Of a DNA stretch of 64,000 bases, positions 44,210 to 53,316 are shown piece by piece. The notes under the pieces are model-generated. The model had not been told where the DNA came from. It did no database searches and saw nothing but the letters and a program-made list of their open reading frames with translations. Position numbers and translations under genes: made by a program. The stretch comes from Flavobacteriales bacterium. GTDB taxonomy: Bacteria; Bacteroidota; Bacteroidia; Flavobacteriales_E; Vicingaceae. How positions within the stretch are numbered: the first letter of the stretch is position 1; each line of letters begins with the position of its first letter. The stretch is taken from assembly GCA_018608405.1 (NCBI GenBank), contig JABAZP010000005.1, positions 294,888 through 358,887 of the forward strand, read 5' to 3'.

Positions 44210-45388
44210 CTACTTTAATTTTCGAATCAAATAAGAGTCATTGTCTCCGCTACCAAAATTATCGGTGTGGCCTACGATGTAATAAGAATTGCCAACCTCT
44301 ATAATTTCATTTCCCCAATCGTTTTTAGGGTTACCAATATCGGTTTGTGTTATTACGTTTCCATTTGGAGTGAGCTCAGCAAAAAGCATTTGGCGCTGTT
44401 GGCCAAAGCTCATGCTTCGACCTAATAAAACGAAGTTTCCGGCAGAATTAATAATTGCTGACATCCCTCCATCATGTTGGTTGCCGCCAAACTCTCTACC
44501 CCATATGACGTTTCCTGAACTGTCTACCAATGTTGAGTACATGTTGTGGTTAGGGTCTGTTAAGGTCGTATGTCCATGCAATAAAAAGTTGCCATCTGCG
44601 GTTTGCAATAATTGATGCGTTTCCTCGTAACCACTTCCGCCGTAACGTTTACCCCAAATTGAGTCGCCGTTAGCAGTTAGTTTTAGTAAGTAAAAGTCTC
44701 TTGAAACTGCACCATAACTACTTGTGTATCCAAAAAACATCAAATTTCCATTTTCTATTTCTAAAATGTCCGTTCCGCCATCGCCGCCTGATTGGCCATA
44801 GGTGCGCTCTTTTAATACGCTGCCTTGCTGATCTAACCATATCAAATCCATATCTCTTGCACCGTTACCTAAACTTTCCGTTGTAGCAGCAATGAGTATT
44901 TCTGAATTTGAAGTTTCTATCAAGGTAGCAGGAATTTCTTGCTGCGCACCACCTATTACTTTTTCCCACAAAACTGTACCATCCGTATTTACTTTTAGTA
45001 AGTGAATGTCCCGATCTCCTCCACCTCGCCTTTCCGTTACGCCAAGTAGAAAAAGATTACCATCTTGGGATTTTACAATCTTAAAACCGATTTCTAAAGA
45101 AGTTGAGCCGTATGTTTTTTCCCAAATTACATTTCCTTTAAAGTCTGTTTTAATGAGGTAATGGTCTCCATTTGGGTCGTTGAAACTATTGGAGTAACCT
45201 AAAAGGTAAAGGAATCCGTCTTTTTCAACTATTGAATTAGATTCGTCATTTGCAGTTCCTCCATAGGTTCTATCAAAAGGTGTATTCTTTTCAATAAGAA
45301 CCAAGTCTTGCACAACGTCATCATCTTTACAAGAAAATAAAATTAGGCTAAAGGCAATAATAGGGAGTAACAATGATTTCACAGTCAT
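44210..45388 (-). CDS. Beta-propeller-like repeat lipoprotein
   Basis: 392 residues from the ATG at 45388, which starts a lipoprotein signal (MTVKSLLLPIIAFSLILFSC, Cys20); a longer reading overlaps the upstream gene. About six to seven blades repeat the pattern G(F/N)LxLLGYSxS...DxxLIKxDxxGNxxWxKxYGG. This is common in Bacteroidota surface lipoproteins annotated only as hypothetical. No enzyme motif. Last gene of the minus operon led by the NdpA-like gene (7-nt gap). Confidence 0.8.
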   Translation of the reverse strand: MTVKSLLLPIIAFSLILFSCKDDDVVQDLVLIEKNTPFDRTYGGTANDESNSIVEKDGFLYLLGYSNSFNDPNGDHYLIKTDFKGNVIWEKTYGSTSLEIGFKIVKSQDGNLFLLGVTERRGGGDRDIHLLKVNTDGTVLWEKVIGGAQQEIPATLIETSNSEILIAATTESLGNGARDMDLIWLDQQGSVLKERTYGQSGGDGGTDILEIENGNLMFFGYTSSYGAVSRDFYLLKLTANGDSIWGKRYGGSGYEETHQLLQTADGNFLLHGHTTLTDPNHNMYSTLVDSSGNVIWGREFGGNQHDGGMSAIINSAGNFVLLGRSMSFGQQRQMLFAELTPNGNVITQTDIGNPKNDWGNEIIEVGNSYYIVGHTDNFGSGDNDSYLIRKLK

Positions 45389-45395
45389 TAAACAG

Positions 45396-46106
45396 CTACT
45401 CTTTAGAAATATTGTCGATGGTAAAAATTGTTCTGAACTGTTCGCATACAATAATCATATCTTCGGTCGGCTTCTCGCCAAACTCTTCCATTTCACGACT
45501 ATAATATTCCCAATGAACTTTTTTCCAATATTCTAAAGATTTATCTCCTTCACCTTCGATGGCTGCATATTCTTCCGTTATCTCATTAAACGGAACTTGA
45601 TCAACCTTAACCACTTCTACTATGGATTTTGCAATTTTATACCAATCGGTTACCACATATATGTTGCCAACTTCTGGCAAGTCCGCATGGAATTTTTCAA
45701 ACCACCATAAGGAGGTTGAAGTTGCCTGTTTTATGCCGTCTCGAGTAAATTGAGCGCACTCTTTGGCATCTTTTTCGTTGTCGCAAAAGTTAAACCATTC
45801 GTCCAACTGTTTGTCTTTGTAATCAGGGTTTTGCTCCATAAAGGCTTCCCAAAGCTCTACTACTGATTTAGGTGCAGGAGCAGGAATAGTGCTTAAATAT
45901 AACTCTTCAACCTTTGTTCTGGCCCAATCTGTTTTTCTTAAAAACCGAAGACTAGACTTTATGGTTGGTCGGTATTGAAAAGCCTTAATTCCAGTAATTT
46001 GACCCATTTCCTCCCAGCCAATCTTTTCTACTAAATATTCCAGAATATCCAACAGCTTCACGCCATGAAGGGGATTGTTTAATTGCTCTTGAGTTGCTTC
46101 TCCCAT
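45396..46106 (-). CDS. VF530 DNA-binding domain fused to an ASCH domain
   Basis: 236 residues. Residues about 10-72 match the VF530 family: NNPLHGVKLLDILEYLVEK, IGWEEMGQ, and SSLRFLRKTDWARTKVEELY. VF530 proteins are small, usually free-standing, and proposed to bind DNA. Residues about 82-232 match the YhfF-like ASCH domain: WFNFCDNEKDAKECAQF, GIKQATSTSLWWFE, LPEVGNIYVVTDW, IEGEGDKSLEYWKKVHWEYY and DMIIVCEQF. ASCH domains have a PUA-like fold, and some members act on modified nucleosides or RNA. The fusion suggests one polypeptide that recognises DNA and a base or nucleoside, but the function is unknown. It starts 5 nt after the DUF5362-like gene. Confidence 0.82.
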   Translation of the reverse strand: MGEATQEQLNNPLHGVKLLDILEYLVEKIGWEEMGQITGIKAFQYRPTIKSSLRFLRKTDWARTKVEELYLSTIPAPAPKSVVELWEAFMEQNPDYKDKQLDEWFNFCDNEKDAKECAQFTRDGIKQATSTSLWWFEKFHADLPEVGNIYVVTDWYKIAKSIVEVVKVDQVPFNEITEEYAAIEGEGDKSLEYWKKVHWEYYSREMEEFGEKPTEDMIIVCEQFRTIFTIDNISKE

Positions 46107-46111
46107 TGTAA

Positions 46112-46591
46112 TTAACCGATAAACAATGCACTAACCATCCCAATAAAAAATATAAGGATGTAAATAGAAATGAAGATAATGGAAAATATTCCCCAAAACT
46201 TGAAGGTTGATTTAAGATTTTTAAAACCCTCCTCAATTATAGTAGAGTCGTTAATCTTTAGCCCATGCTTTAGCGCTTTCCCAGATTTAAACAAGTAGAG
46301 GCTAGGGAAGAAGTAGAGTAATGCAATGAGTAGGTACAGGAATGTAATCATTACTGAAAACCCTGATCCTGCTGATTCTGGCATGGATGACATGGCAGGG
46401 TTAAACTGGCTTAACGTATTGAACATGGTGCCTGCAAAAAGCGAAAATAATACCATTAACCCAGTTCCAATAAACCCTAAGATACCAAAGAAACTGGACC
46501 ACTTTGCAGTTTCTATTAAATATGATTTTGAAGCTTTTGTTAACGTTTCTTTTTCTTCTAACATTCCTTCGAACTCGTTTTCTATTTCCAT
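46112..46591 (-). CDS. DUF5362-like membrane protein
   Basis: 159 residues. Acidic N-terminus, then four hydrophobic segments: SFFGILGFIGTGLMVLFSLF, FSVMITFLYLLIALLYFFP, a short hairpin, and WGIFSIIFISIYILIFFIGM. The ALLYFFPSLYLFKSGKALK block is typical of the DUF5362 family. Function unknown. It lies between the NdpA-like gene (32-nt gap) and the VF530-ASCH gene. Confidence 0.75.
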   Translation of the reverse strand: MEIENEFEGMLEEKETLTKASKSYLIETAKWSSFFGILGFIGTGLMVLFSLFAGTMFNTLSQFNPAMSSMPESAGSGFSVMITFLYLLIALLYFFPSLYLFKSGKALKHGLKINDSTIIEEGFKNLKSTFKFWGIFSIIFISIYILIFFIGMVSALFIG

Positions 46592-46623
46592 TTTGTAATT
46601 ATTTGATTTGTAAAATACTAATT

Positions 46624-47670
46624 CTAATCTTCTTTTTCAAAATAGATTTTGTAAAACTTTCTTCCATCACTTTCTACCCCGCGTTCAATCATATCTTTAT
46701 TTCCATGAATGTACACATGGAAATTCTTATCTAGTTTTAATATGCTTTTAAAAAACTTCGATTGCTTTTTGACTGCTTGGTTTGAAATGTCAAACTCATC
46801 TTTCACCTCAATTTCGTTGCTTTCTCGGTAGTTGCTATCGTATGATCTGAAAGAATTTATTACCTCTTCGCTTTGAAAAACAGTCTCTTCAAAGTCTTCT
46901 TTATTGAAACTTTCGTTGGTTTTAAAATATTCAACTGAACGATTTAAGATGTCAATTTTATCTGTTTTTTCCATCGTAAAATCTTGATCCATTTTTTCAG
47001 TTACATAGGTTTTTGCAATGTTTAGGAAGGTTTTGGTGTGGTGAAACTCATCGCTGCATGGTTTTAGCTTTAAGAAGTTGTCTTTCCAATATTTTGCTTC
47101 CTCTTCTTTGTTTGCTTTGTCTACAATAGCAACTTTGTAGCCATCATTTCGACCTTGGTTAAAAACGATACATCCTTTATCCAACTTATCCACATTAATT
47201 CCGTTGACTGCATAAATGTTGGGGTCTTCGTCTTCGTTCTCTACCAACAAAAATGGGTGAGCATTTTCTGCTTTAAAAATTCCAACAGCCTCTACCGTTT
47301 CATCGTTAAGCTTTAAGTTGGAAAAGCGAACGACAAACAAATCACCTGCTTTAATATTCGGATGAATACTTAGGTCGAATAAATACTGCGCAATTTTTAT
47401 ACTATTTTCTAAGAAAGGAATTGAATCCTGAAAGATGGATTCACAATACTTGAACATCGGGTTCATTTGAAAGTCCCCACCAGAAAAGGTAAAGTTATAT
47501 AGTTCATGCGCTGCAAAGGGTTTTAAGAAATACCTCAATAGTAATTCTTTCAGTCCTTCATCTTCAGGGGCAAGGGTTGTATTAGATAATTGTAGCTTGC
47601 CTTCATTGTTTTTATTACCAACATGGTGTGTTGCTAATTCTTCAATTTCGCAGTAATTATAGTTGAACAT
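46624..47670 (-). CDS. Nucleoid-associated protein, NdpA/YejK (NA37) family
   Basis: 348 residues from the ATG at 47670; the TTG at 47685 lies closer to the promoter element and is less likely. Family features: an N-terminal HHVGNK segment, LKELLLRYFLKPF, LFVVRFSNLKLNDETVEAVGIFK-type beta strands (quoted in parts), the central block CIVFNQGRNDGYKVAIVD, YWKDNFL, and a C-terminal region rich in Lys and Asp. YejK/NdpA co-purifies with the nucleoid in E. coli and is linked to phage and topoisomerase functions. First gene of a four-gene minus operon. Confidence 0.83.
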   Translation of the reverse strand: MFNYNYCEIEELATHHVGNKNNEGKLQLSNTTLAPEDEGLKELLLRYFLKPFAAHELYNFTFSGGDFQMNPMFKYCESIFQDSIPFLENSIKIAQYLFDLSIHPNIKAGDLFVVRFSNLKLNDETVEAVGIFKAENAHPFLLVENEDEDPNIYAVNGINVDKLDKGCIVFNQGRNDGYKVAIVDKANKEEEAKYWKDNFLKLKPCSDEFHHTKTFLNIAKTYVTEKMDQDFTMEKTDKIDILNRSVEYFKTNESFNKEDFEETVFQSEEVINSFRSYDSNYRESNEIEVKDEFDISNQAVKKQSKFFKSILKLDKNFHVYIHGNKDMIERGVESDGRKFYKIYFEKED

Positions 47671-47689
47671 ACTTTTGTTTTTCAACGTG

Positions 47690-47697
47690 CAAAAGTA
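47690..47697 (-). promoter_or_regulatory. -7 element (TACTTTTG) before the NdpA-like operon
   Basis: Exact TAnnTTTG on the minus strand, 19 nt before the ATG at 47670. A TTTT, not TTG, sits near the expected -33 spacing. Confidence 0.42.
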
Positions 47698-47787
47698 AGC
47701 TATGCAGTTTAAAAGTGGTCGCAGACTGTAAGGAATAGATGATAAAAATTAATAATTGGCTCGCGTAAATTTTTGTATTTTAGAGCA

Positions 47788-48651
47788 ATGATGCCACAAT
47801 GGTTATACATAAGCTTAATTGTTTTCGCTGTTTATATAGTGGTAAGTATTCTATTGTACTACTTGCAGGACTATTTGCTGTTCAAGCCTGAAAAGCTCGA
47901 TAAGGATTTTCAATATTTCTATGAAAATCAAGAAGTGGAAGAATATAATATTGAAACAAGAGATGGAGCTTTGATTAACGGGCTTCATTTTAAAGTCAAG
48001 CAACCTAAAGGAGTGGTACTTTACTTAAAAGGTAACTCAAAAAGTATGAGAGGTTGGGGAAAATTCGCAGTAGACTTTACGAGACATGATTATGATGTAT
48101 TCATGATTGATTATCGTGGTTTTGGGAAAAGTACTGGCAGAAGAACTCAAAAAGCAATTAAGAATGACCTTCAACTCATCTATAATAAAATGAAGGAAAA
48201 GGTGGATGAGAAGTACATCATTCTTTATGGAAGGTCTTTGGGTTCTGGGTTTGCCACAAAATTAGCTTCCACCAATCAACCTAGAATGTTGATTTTAGAC
48301 GCGCCCTATTATAGTTTGAGCAAGGTGACGGCCCGATATGCTCCTTTTATGCCCATGTCTATTATTTTGAAATATCCCATTCCTACCTACAAGTGGTTGA
48401 AATACGTGGAATGTCCCATTCACATTATTCATGGTACGAATGACAAGTTAATTCCATTTAAAAGTTCTGTCAAACTTTCTAAAGTAAAGCCAAAACTTAC
48501 TAGGCTCCATTCTGTAATTGGCGGTGGACATAAAAATTTAAACACCTTTGAATCTTACCATAAAATGTTATCTGAAATAATTAACACAAAACCAACTACT
48601 GTAGATTTGGAAACAACGAGTCATAAGGTGAAGCACAATTCTAAAAAGTGA
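47788..48651 (+). CDS. Membrane-anchored alpha/beta hydrolase (first of a tandem pair)
   Basis: 287 residues from the ATG at 47788 (a TTG five codons earlier is in frame). N-terminal transmembrane helix (LYISLIVFAVYIVVSILLYY). Alpha/beta-hydrolase core with nucleophile elbow LYGRSLGSGFA, acid region HGTNDKLIPF and catalytic His in GGGHKNL. The oxyanion segment reads YLKGNSKSMRGWG, whereas its downstream paralogue has the canonical YFHGNAGDLSRWG. ABHD17/YfhR-like group. Substrate unknown. Confidence 0.85.
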   Translation: MMPQWLYISLIVFAVYIVVSILLYYLQDYLLFKPEKLDKDFQYFYENQEVEEYNIETRDGALINGLHFKVKQPKGVVLYLKGNSKSMRGWGKFAVDFTRHDYDVFMIDYRGFGKSTGRRTQKAIKNDLQLIYNKMKEKVDEKYIILYGRSLGSGFATKLASTNQPRMLILDAPYYSLSKVTARYAPFMPMSIILKYPIPTYKWLKYVECPIHIIHGTNDKLIPFKSSVKLSKVKPKLTRLHSVIGGGHKNLNTFESYHKMLSEIINTKPTTVDLETTSHKVKHNSKK

Positions 48652-49451
48652 GAAAGTTTAAAAAAATAATTTTCGCCATTTTAGGTTTGTATTTACTATT
48701 AGTGGTTTCTCTCTATTTCTTTCAGGAAGCCTTGATTTTTTTGCCCACGCATTTGGAGCAGGACTATAGATACGAATTTAACGATGAGGTAAAAGAACTT
48801 AATCTTAAAAGCGGGGATATAACCTTAAATGGCTTGCACTTTAAGGTGAAAAATCCGAAAGGGATAATCTTATACTTTCACGGGAATGCCGGCGATTTGA
48901 GCAGGTGGGGTGAAGTCGTTCAGCCGCTGTTAAAATTTAATTACGATATAATCGTGATGGATTATCGTGGCTATGGCAAAAGTAAAGGAGAATTCTCTGA
49001 GGCTGGAATGCATCACGATGCTCAGTTATTTTATGAGTATGCCAAAGGGCAGTTCAATGAGAATGAAATAATACTGTATGGTCGTTCGCTAGGATCTGCT
49101 TTTGCTACCTCACTTGCCTCGAATAACAATCCGTCGAAACTTATTTTAGAAACTCCTTTTTACAGTATTCGATCAGTTGCAAAACAAAGGTTTCCTTTTT
49201 TACCGGTTGATTGGCTGTTAAAATATGACTTCGAGACTCATAAATTGGCACGTGCGGTTACTTGTCCAACTTTAGTTTTATTATCGAAAAATGATGAGGT
49301 AGTTGGCTATGAAACGGGGTTAAAATTAGCTCAGCAATTCAACAGTGCCCAAACAATCAGCATAGAAGAGGCAGGGCATAATAACCAAGCTCAATTTGAA
49401 ACTTATTGGAATGGTTTGTCAGCCTTTTTACAAGATCAGTTCGTTTGCTGA
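48648..49451 (+). CDS. Membrane-anchored alpha/beta hydrolase (second of a tandem pair)
   Basis: 267 residues starting at GTG, overlapping the previous stop by 4 nt (GTGA). N-terminal helix (IIFAILGLYLLLVVSLYFF). Oxyanion loop YFHGNAGDLSRWG, nucleophile elbow LYGRSLGSAFA, acid in LLSKNDEVVGYE, and His in EEAGHNNQ. Full catalytic set. It is the direct paralogue of the upstream gene, from tandem duplication. Its last 95 nt overlap the convergent NTF2-like frame. Confidence 0.87.
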   Translation: MRKFKKIIFAILGLYLLLVVSLYFFQEALIFLPTHLEQDYRYEFNDEVKELNLKSGDITLNGLHFKVKNPKGIILYFHGNAGDLSRWGEVVQPLLKFNYDIIVMDYRGYGKSKGEFSEAGMHHDAQLFYEYAKGQFNENEIILYGRSLGSAFATSLASNNNPSKLILETPFYSIRSVAKQRFPFLPVDWLLKYDFETHKLARAVTCPTLVLLSKNDEVVGYETGLKLAQQFNSAQTISIEEAGHNNQAQFETYWNGLSAFLQDQFVC

Positions 49452-49899
49452 GACATATAATTTGCAATAAACTGGCTGTTTTCTCTCTAATTTTTTTCTT
49501 AACAAAGGTAGACCATCCTAAAACTAATCCACTAGCGCCAAGCGCTTGTTGGGACCACTTCCACAAACTAAAGTTATCGGTGTGTTGTATAATTTTTCCG
49601 TCTAGGAATTCAAAAGAAGCCTTAACCTTATTTATTACGGGCCTTTTTTGAGGGCCATATTTGTAGTTTGCAACCCATTCTGCGTGTTTGTTATCTACGA
49701 CCTTAAATGTTATACTCAATTCACTTTCTTCCTTTTTGCTCAATAACATTTCCCACATAGCCACAGCCCTTTTACCTGTTAGCTTTCCAAAGGCGGGATC
49801 TTCAAAAACTACGTCGTCGTGGTAGCAGGAAGTCATTGTAGTTGCGTCTCCTTTTGAAAATGCAGTGTAAAATGTATGAAGAATCTCTTTGGTTTGCAT
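49357..49899 (-). CDS. NTF2-like (SnoaL-type) protein with an antisense-overlapping C-terminal tail
   Basis: 180 residues. The first 145 or so fit the small NTF2-like family (TFYTAFSKGDATTMTSCYHD, VVFEDPAFGKLTGKRAVAMW, WVANYKYGPQKRPVINKV, DNFSLWKWSQQALGASG). This cone-shaped fold often binds or isomerises small molecules; no function can be assigned. The last 30 or so residues (from about REKTASLL on) are read antisense to the end of the hydrolase gene and do not look like the family. A lost stop codon or a small frameshift near 49480 would explain this. Confidence 0.75.
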   Translation of the reverse strand: MQTKEILHTFYTAFSKGDATTMTSCYHDDVVFEDPAFGKLTGKRAVAMWEMLLSKKEESELSITFKVVDNKHAEWVANYKYGPQKRPVINKVKASFEFLDGKIIQHTDNFSLWKWSQQALGASGLVLGWSTFVKKKIREKTASLLQIICLSKRTDLVKRLTNHSNKFQIELGYYALPLLC

Positions 49900-49967
49900 G
49901 TGCGGTTTTCAGCTAAGGTAGTGATTCTGATAAGTAAATTTATTTTCCACTTACGTTTAAACATAAA

Positions 49968-49997
49968 AAAGCCTCATTGAATATTCAATGAGGCTTT
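49968..49997 (-). terminator. Terminator of the DUF1573 gene
   Basis: Perfect 30-nt palindrome (arms 49968-49982 and 49983-49997; AAAGCCTCATTGAAT) with an A-run on the left, which is a T-run on the minus strand. It lies 19 nt beyond the minus-strand stop. Confidence 0.8.
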
Positions 49998-50016
49998 CTG
50001 TATTTTGTAACTAACT

Positions 50017-50472
50017 TTAGTTAACTGCTTTCGGAGAAAGACTGTTTTCATCTTTCATTACAGGAGTAGTTTCTTTAACTAAAACGTTTCCTTTAATTCT
50101 TAATACTTTAGTTGGAGTTGAAGCATTTGAACTTACAGTTACAGACTTATTAATCGGTCCTGGTCTGTTCGTTGCATATTTCACTTTAATCTCACCTTTC
50201 TCACCTGGATTAATAGGCTGCTTTGGCCAAGTTGGTACAGTACAACCACATGATCCTTTTGCATTTGAAATAATCAAAGGAGCATTTCCAGTGTTTGTGA
50301 ATTTAAAAGTTCTAACACCATCTGCATTTTGAGCAATGGTTCCGTAATCAATAACTTCTGAATCAAATGTCATTTCTGCACCACCAGCAGTCTCCGCGTT
50401 AGATGATTCTTGTGCATTTACTGCAACTGCGAAGAATAAAAATATTCCTAATACTGCGCTTAATTTTTTCAT
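50017..50472 (-). CDS. DUF1573 exported protein
   Basis: 151 residues. Signal peptide MKKLSAVLGIFLFFAVAVNAQ. One DUF1573 immunoglobulin-like domain: IDYGTIAQNADGVRTFKFTN, PLIISNAKGSCGCTVP, and INPGEKGEIKVKY. The SCGC pair is the family hallmark. Abundant periplasmic or outer-membrane-associated proteins of this family occur throughout Bacteroidota; their function is unclear. It has its own promoter element and terminator, so it is monocistronic. Confidence 0.9.
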   Translation of the reverse strand: MKKLSAVLGIFLFFAVAVNAQESSNAETAGGAEMTFDSEVIDYGTIAQNADGVRTFKFTNTGNAPLIISNAKGSCGCTVPTWPKQPINPGEKGEIKVKYATNRPGPINKSVTVSSNASTPTKVLRIKGNVLVKETTPVMKDENSLSPKAVN

Positions 50473-50500
50473 TTTGGATTGTTTTAAATTTTATACGATT

Positions 50501-50508
50501 CAAAGATA
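50501..50508 (-). promoter_or_regulatory. -7 element (TATCTTTG) before the DUF1573 gene
   Basis: Exact TAnnTTTG on the minus strand, 28 nt upstream of the ATG at 50472. Confidence 0.45.
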
Positions 50509-50562
50509 GGGAAACATAAAGGTTGCGAAAAAGCTATTAACAGATATTTAACAAACCCAAAT

Positions 50563-50611
50563 GACAATTGACAATTAATAATTAAGAATTGACAATCGAC
50601 AATTCTTAATT
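50563..50611. repeat. GACAATT repeats with a 12-bp inverted repeat upstream of valS
   Basis: GACAAT(T/C) occurs at 50563, 50570, 50591 and 50598 as two adjacent pairs with 7-nt spacing. The arms AATTAAGAATTG (50580-50591) and CAATTCTTAATT (50600-50611) form an inverted repeat with an 8-nt loop. The right arm overlaps a 7/8 match to the -7 promoter consensus (TAATTTCG, 50607-50614), 18 nt before the valS ATG. Confidence 0.65.
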
Positions 50612-50632
50612 TCGCAATTCAAATAAACAACC

Positions 50633-53254
50633 ATGGAACTTCCTAAGAATTACGATCATTTAGCAAAAGATGAAGCTTGTTATAATAAATGGCAAGAACA
50701 AGGCTTCTTTCATTCAGAGCCGGATGAAAGAGAGGCGTATACTATCGTAATTCCACCACCAAACGTCACCGGAGTCTTGCACATGGGCCACATGCTAAAC
50801 AATACCATACAGGATGTTTTGGTTCGACGCGCGAGATTATTAGGTAAAAACGCCTGCTGGGTGCCTGGAACGGATCACGCGTCTATTGCTACAGAGGCAA
50901 AAGTGGTTAAACGATTGGAAGAGCGTGGAATTAAAAAGAGTGACCTTTCTAGGGAAGAGTTTTTAAAGCATGCATGGGAATGGACTGAAGAGTATGGCGG
51001 AACTATTTTACGACAATTGAAAAGGTTAGGTGCTTCTTGCGACTGGGAAAGAACTCGGTTTACCCTCGAAGATGATTTATCAGATGCTGTAATAGACGTT
51101 TTTGTAGACCTTTTTAACAAAGGTTTAATTTATAAAGGTGTGCGAATGGTGAATTGGGACCCTAAGGCACAAACTGCTCTATCGGACGAAGAAGTAATTC
51201 ACAAAGAGGTTCAGTCCAAACTATATTATGTAGCATACGACATTGTTGGTTCTGATGAAAAACTAACGATTGCTACAACTCGACCGGAGACTATTTTAGG
51301 AGACTCAGCTATTTGCATTAATCCAAAAGATGAGCGTTGGGCGCATTTAAAAGGGAAAAAGGCTATTGTACCAATTGTGAATAGAGAAATTCCAATTATT
51401 GAAGATGAATATGTGGATTTAGAGTTTGGAACAGGGTGCCTCAAGGTTACTCCTGCTCATGATATTAATGACTATGAACTAGGCTTGAAGCACAATTTGC
51501 CTTCAATCGATATTTTGAACGACGATGGGACGCTTTCTGAAGCTGCTCAGTTTTATGTTGGAGAAGATCGTTTTGTAGTTAGAAAAAAGATTACTGCTGA
51601 CTTAAAAGAACAAGGTAGGTTAACCAAGGTAGAGGAATTGACAAATAAAATCGGCTTCTCGGAAAGAACAGACGCTGTTATTGAGCCTAAACTTTCTTTG
51701 CAATGGTTCATGAAAATGGGCGAGTTAGCAAAACCTGCATTGGATAGCGTAATGAACGATGAAATTAAATTTTATCCTGAAAACGCAAAGAATACTTATA
51801 AGCATTGGATGGAGAACATCAAAGATTGGTGTGTTTCTCGTCAGTTGTGGTGGGGCCATAGAATTCCGGCCTACTATTATGGTGAAGGACCTTCTGACTT
51901 TACAATTGCTAATTCGGCTGAAAAAGCACTGGAAATCGCCAAAGAAAAATCTGGCAATACATCGCTTACACTAAAAGATTTACGACAAGACGAAGATGTT
52001 CTAGATACATGGTTTTCATCTTGGTTATGGCCAATATCTGTATTTGATGGATTTAAGGATCCAGATAATAAGGATATACAATACTATTACCCAACCAATG
52101 ATTTAGTGACTGCACCAGAAATTATGTTTTTCTGGGTAGCCAGAATGATTATGGCAGGCTATGAGTATAAAGGAGAAAAACCTTTCAAGAATGTCTACTA
52201 TACCGGAATTGTTCGCGACAAGCAACGTCGAAAAATGAGTAAATCTTTAGGCAACTCTCCTGATCCTATTGAGTTAATTGAAAAGCATGGAGCCGATGGA
52301 GTTCGTGTTGGAATGCTGTTCAGCTCTCCTGCCGGAAACGATTTGCTTTTTGATGAAAGCTATTGTGAGCAAGGAAGAAATTTTTCTAACAAAATTTGGA
52401 ATGCGTTTCGATTAATCAAAGGGTGGGAGGTTTCTGAAACGGTTGAGGTGGACGAAGTAGCAAATATGGCTAACGATTGGTTCTCAGATCGATTTCAAGT
52501 TGCATTAAATGAGCTAAACGACAATTACGATAAGTTCAGAATGTCAGATGCATTAATGACCAGCTACAAACTAACTTGGGATGAATTTTGTTCTTGGTAT
52601 CTGGAAATGGTAAAACCTGCTTATGGCGAGCCAATTGCAAAGAAAAACTATGACCAAGTAATTCATCATTTAGAGAATGTAATGCGGTTATTAAATCCAT
52701 TTATGCCATTTATTACAGAAGAGATATGGCAAAATATTTCTGAAAGAAAAAAAGGGGACAGTCTGATGGTGAATCACTGGCCAAAAAGCGTCAAATCGAA
52801 TGGTTTGGTGGAAGATTTTGAATTGGCGAAAAGTTTGATTTCAGAAATTCGAACGGTTCGAAAAGAAAAGCAGATTTCTTTTAAGGACAAATTAGAGCTG
52901 AAAGTAATTGCTAACAGCCCTAACAAGCAATTCGATGGTACAATAACTAAATTGACCAATTTGGAATCCATAGAATATGTTTCTGAAAAGGTTGAAGGTA
53001 GTATCTCTTTTGTGCTAGCAGGAAATGAATATTTTATTCCTCTAGGTGGGGCAATAGATGTAGAAGCAGAAAAGGCGAAAATTCAGGAAGAGATTACCTA
53101 CAACGAAGGTTTTCTAAAAGCGGTAGAAAAGAAATTATCGAACGAAAGGTTTGTGTCTAATGCGCCCGAAGCGGTGGTTGCCATTGAACGCAAAAAAATG
53201 GCAGATTCACAAGAAAAAATAGATCTCTTGACAAAGCAAATGAATAGTTTGTGA
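50633..53254 (+). CDS. valS: Valyl-tRNA synthetase
   Basis: 873 residues, normal length. Class I signature HMGH ([12 protein letters not shown]) and KMSKS ([14 protein letters not shown]). The editing domain has [13 protein letters not shown]; the anticodon-binding region and a C-terminal coiled-coil arm ([20 protein letters not shown]) are present. It charges tRNA-Val and hydrolyses Thr-tRNA-Val. No T-box is visible upstream, only the repeats at 50563-50611. Confidence 0.97.
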   Translation: MELPKNYDHLAKDEACYNKWQEQGFFHSEPDEREAYTIVIPPPNVTGVLHMGHMLNNTIQDVLVRRARLLGKNACWVPGTDHASIATEAKVVKRLEERGIKKSDLSREEFLKHAWEWTEEYGGTILRQLKRLGASCDWERTRFTLEDDLSDAVIDVFVDLFNKGLIYKGVRMVNWDPKAQTALSDEEVIHKEVQSKLYYVAYDIVGSDEKLTIATTRPETILGDSAICINPKDERWAHLKGKKAIVPIVNREIPIIEDEYVDLEFGTGCLKVTPAHDINDYELGLKHNLPSIDILNDDGTLSEAAQFYVGEDRFVVRKKITADLKEQGRLTKVEELTNKIGFSERTDAVIEPKLSLQWFMKMGELAKPALDSVMNDEIKFYPENAKNTYKHWMENIKDWCVSRQLWWGHRIPAYYYGEGPSDFTIANSAEKALEIAKEKSGNTSLTLKDLRQDEDVLDTWFSSWLWPISVFDGFKDPDNKDIQYYYPTNDLVTAPEIMFFWVARMIMAGYEYKGEKPFKNVYYTGIVRDKQRRKMSKSLGNSPDPIELIEKHGADGVRVGMLFSSPAGNDLLFDESYCEQGRNFSNKIWNAFRLIKGWEVSETVEVDEVANMANDWFSDRFQVALNELNDNYDKFRMSDALMTSYKLTWDEFCSWYLEMVKPAYGEPIAKKNYDQVIHHLENVMRLLNPFMPFITEEIWQNISERKKGDSLMVNHWPKSVKSNGLVEDFELAKSLISEIRTVRKEKQISFKDKLELKVIANSPNKQFDGTITKLTNLESIEYVSEKVEGSISFVLAGNEYFIPLGGAIDVEAEKAKIQEEITYNEGFLKAVEKKLSNERFVSNAPEAVVAIERKKMADSQEKIDLLTKQMNSL

Positions 53255-53303
53255 AGCAACATTTCTTAACTATTTATTAATCCGGACATTGATTCCGTTA
53301 CAC

Positions 53304-53311
53304 TATCTTTG
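53304..53311 (+). promoter_or_regulatory. -7 element (TATCTTTG) abutting the ppk1 start
   Basis: Exact TAnnTTTG ending 5 nt before the ppk1 ATG, so the transcript should be leaderless or carry a leader of only a few bases. Confidence 0.5.
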
Positions 53312-53316
53312 GGCAT

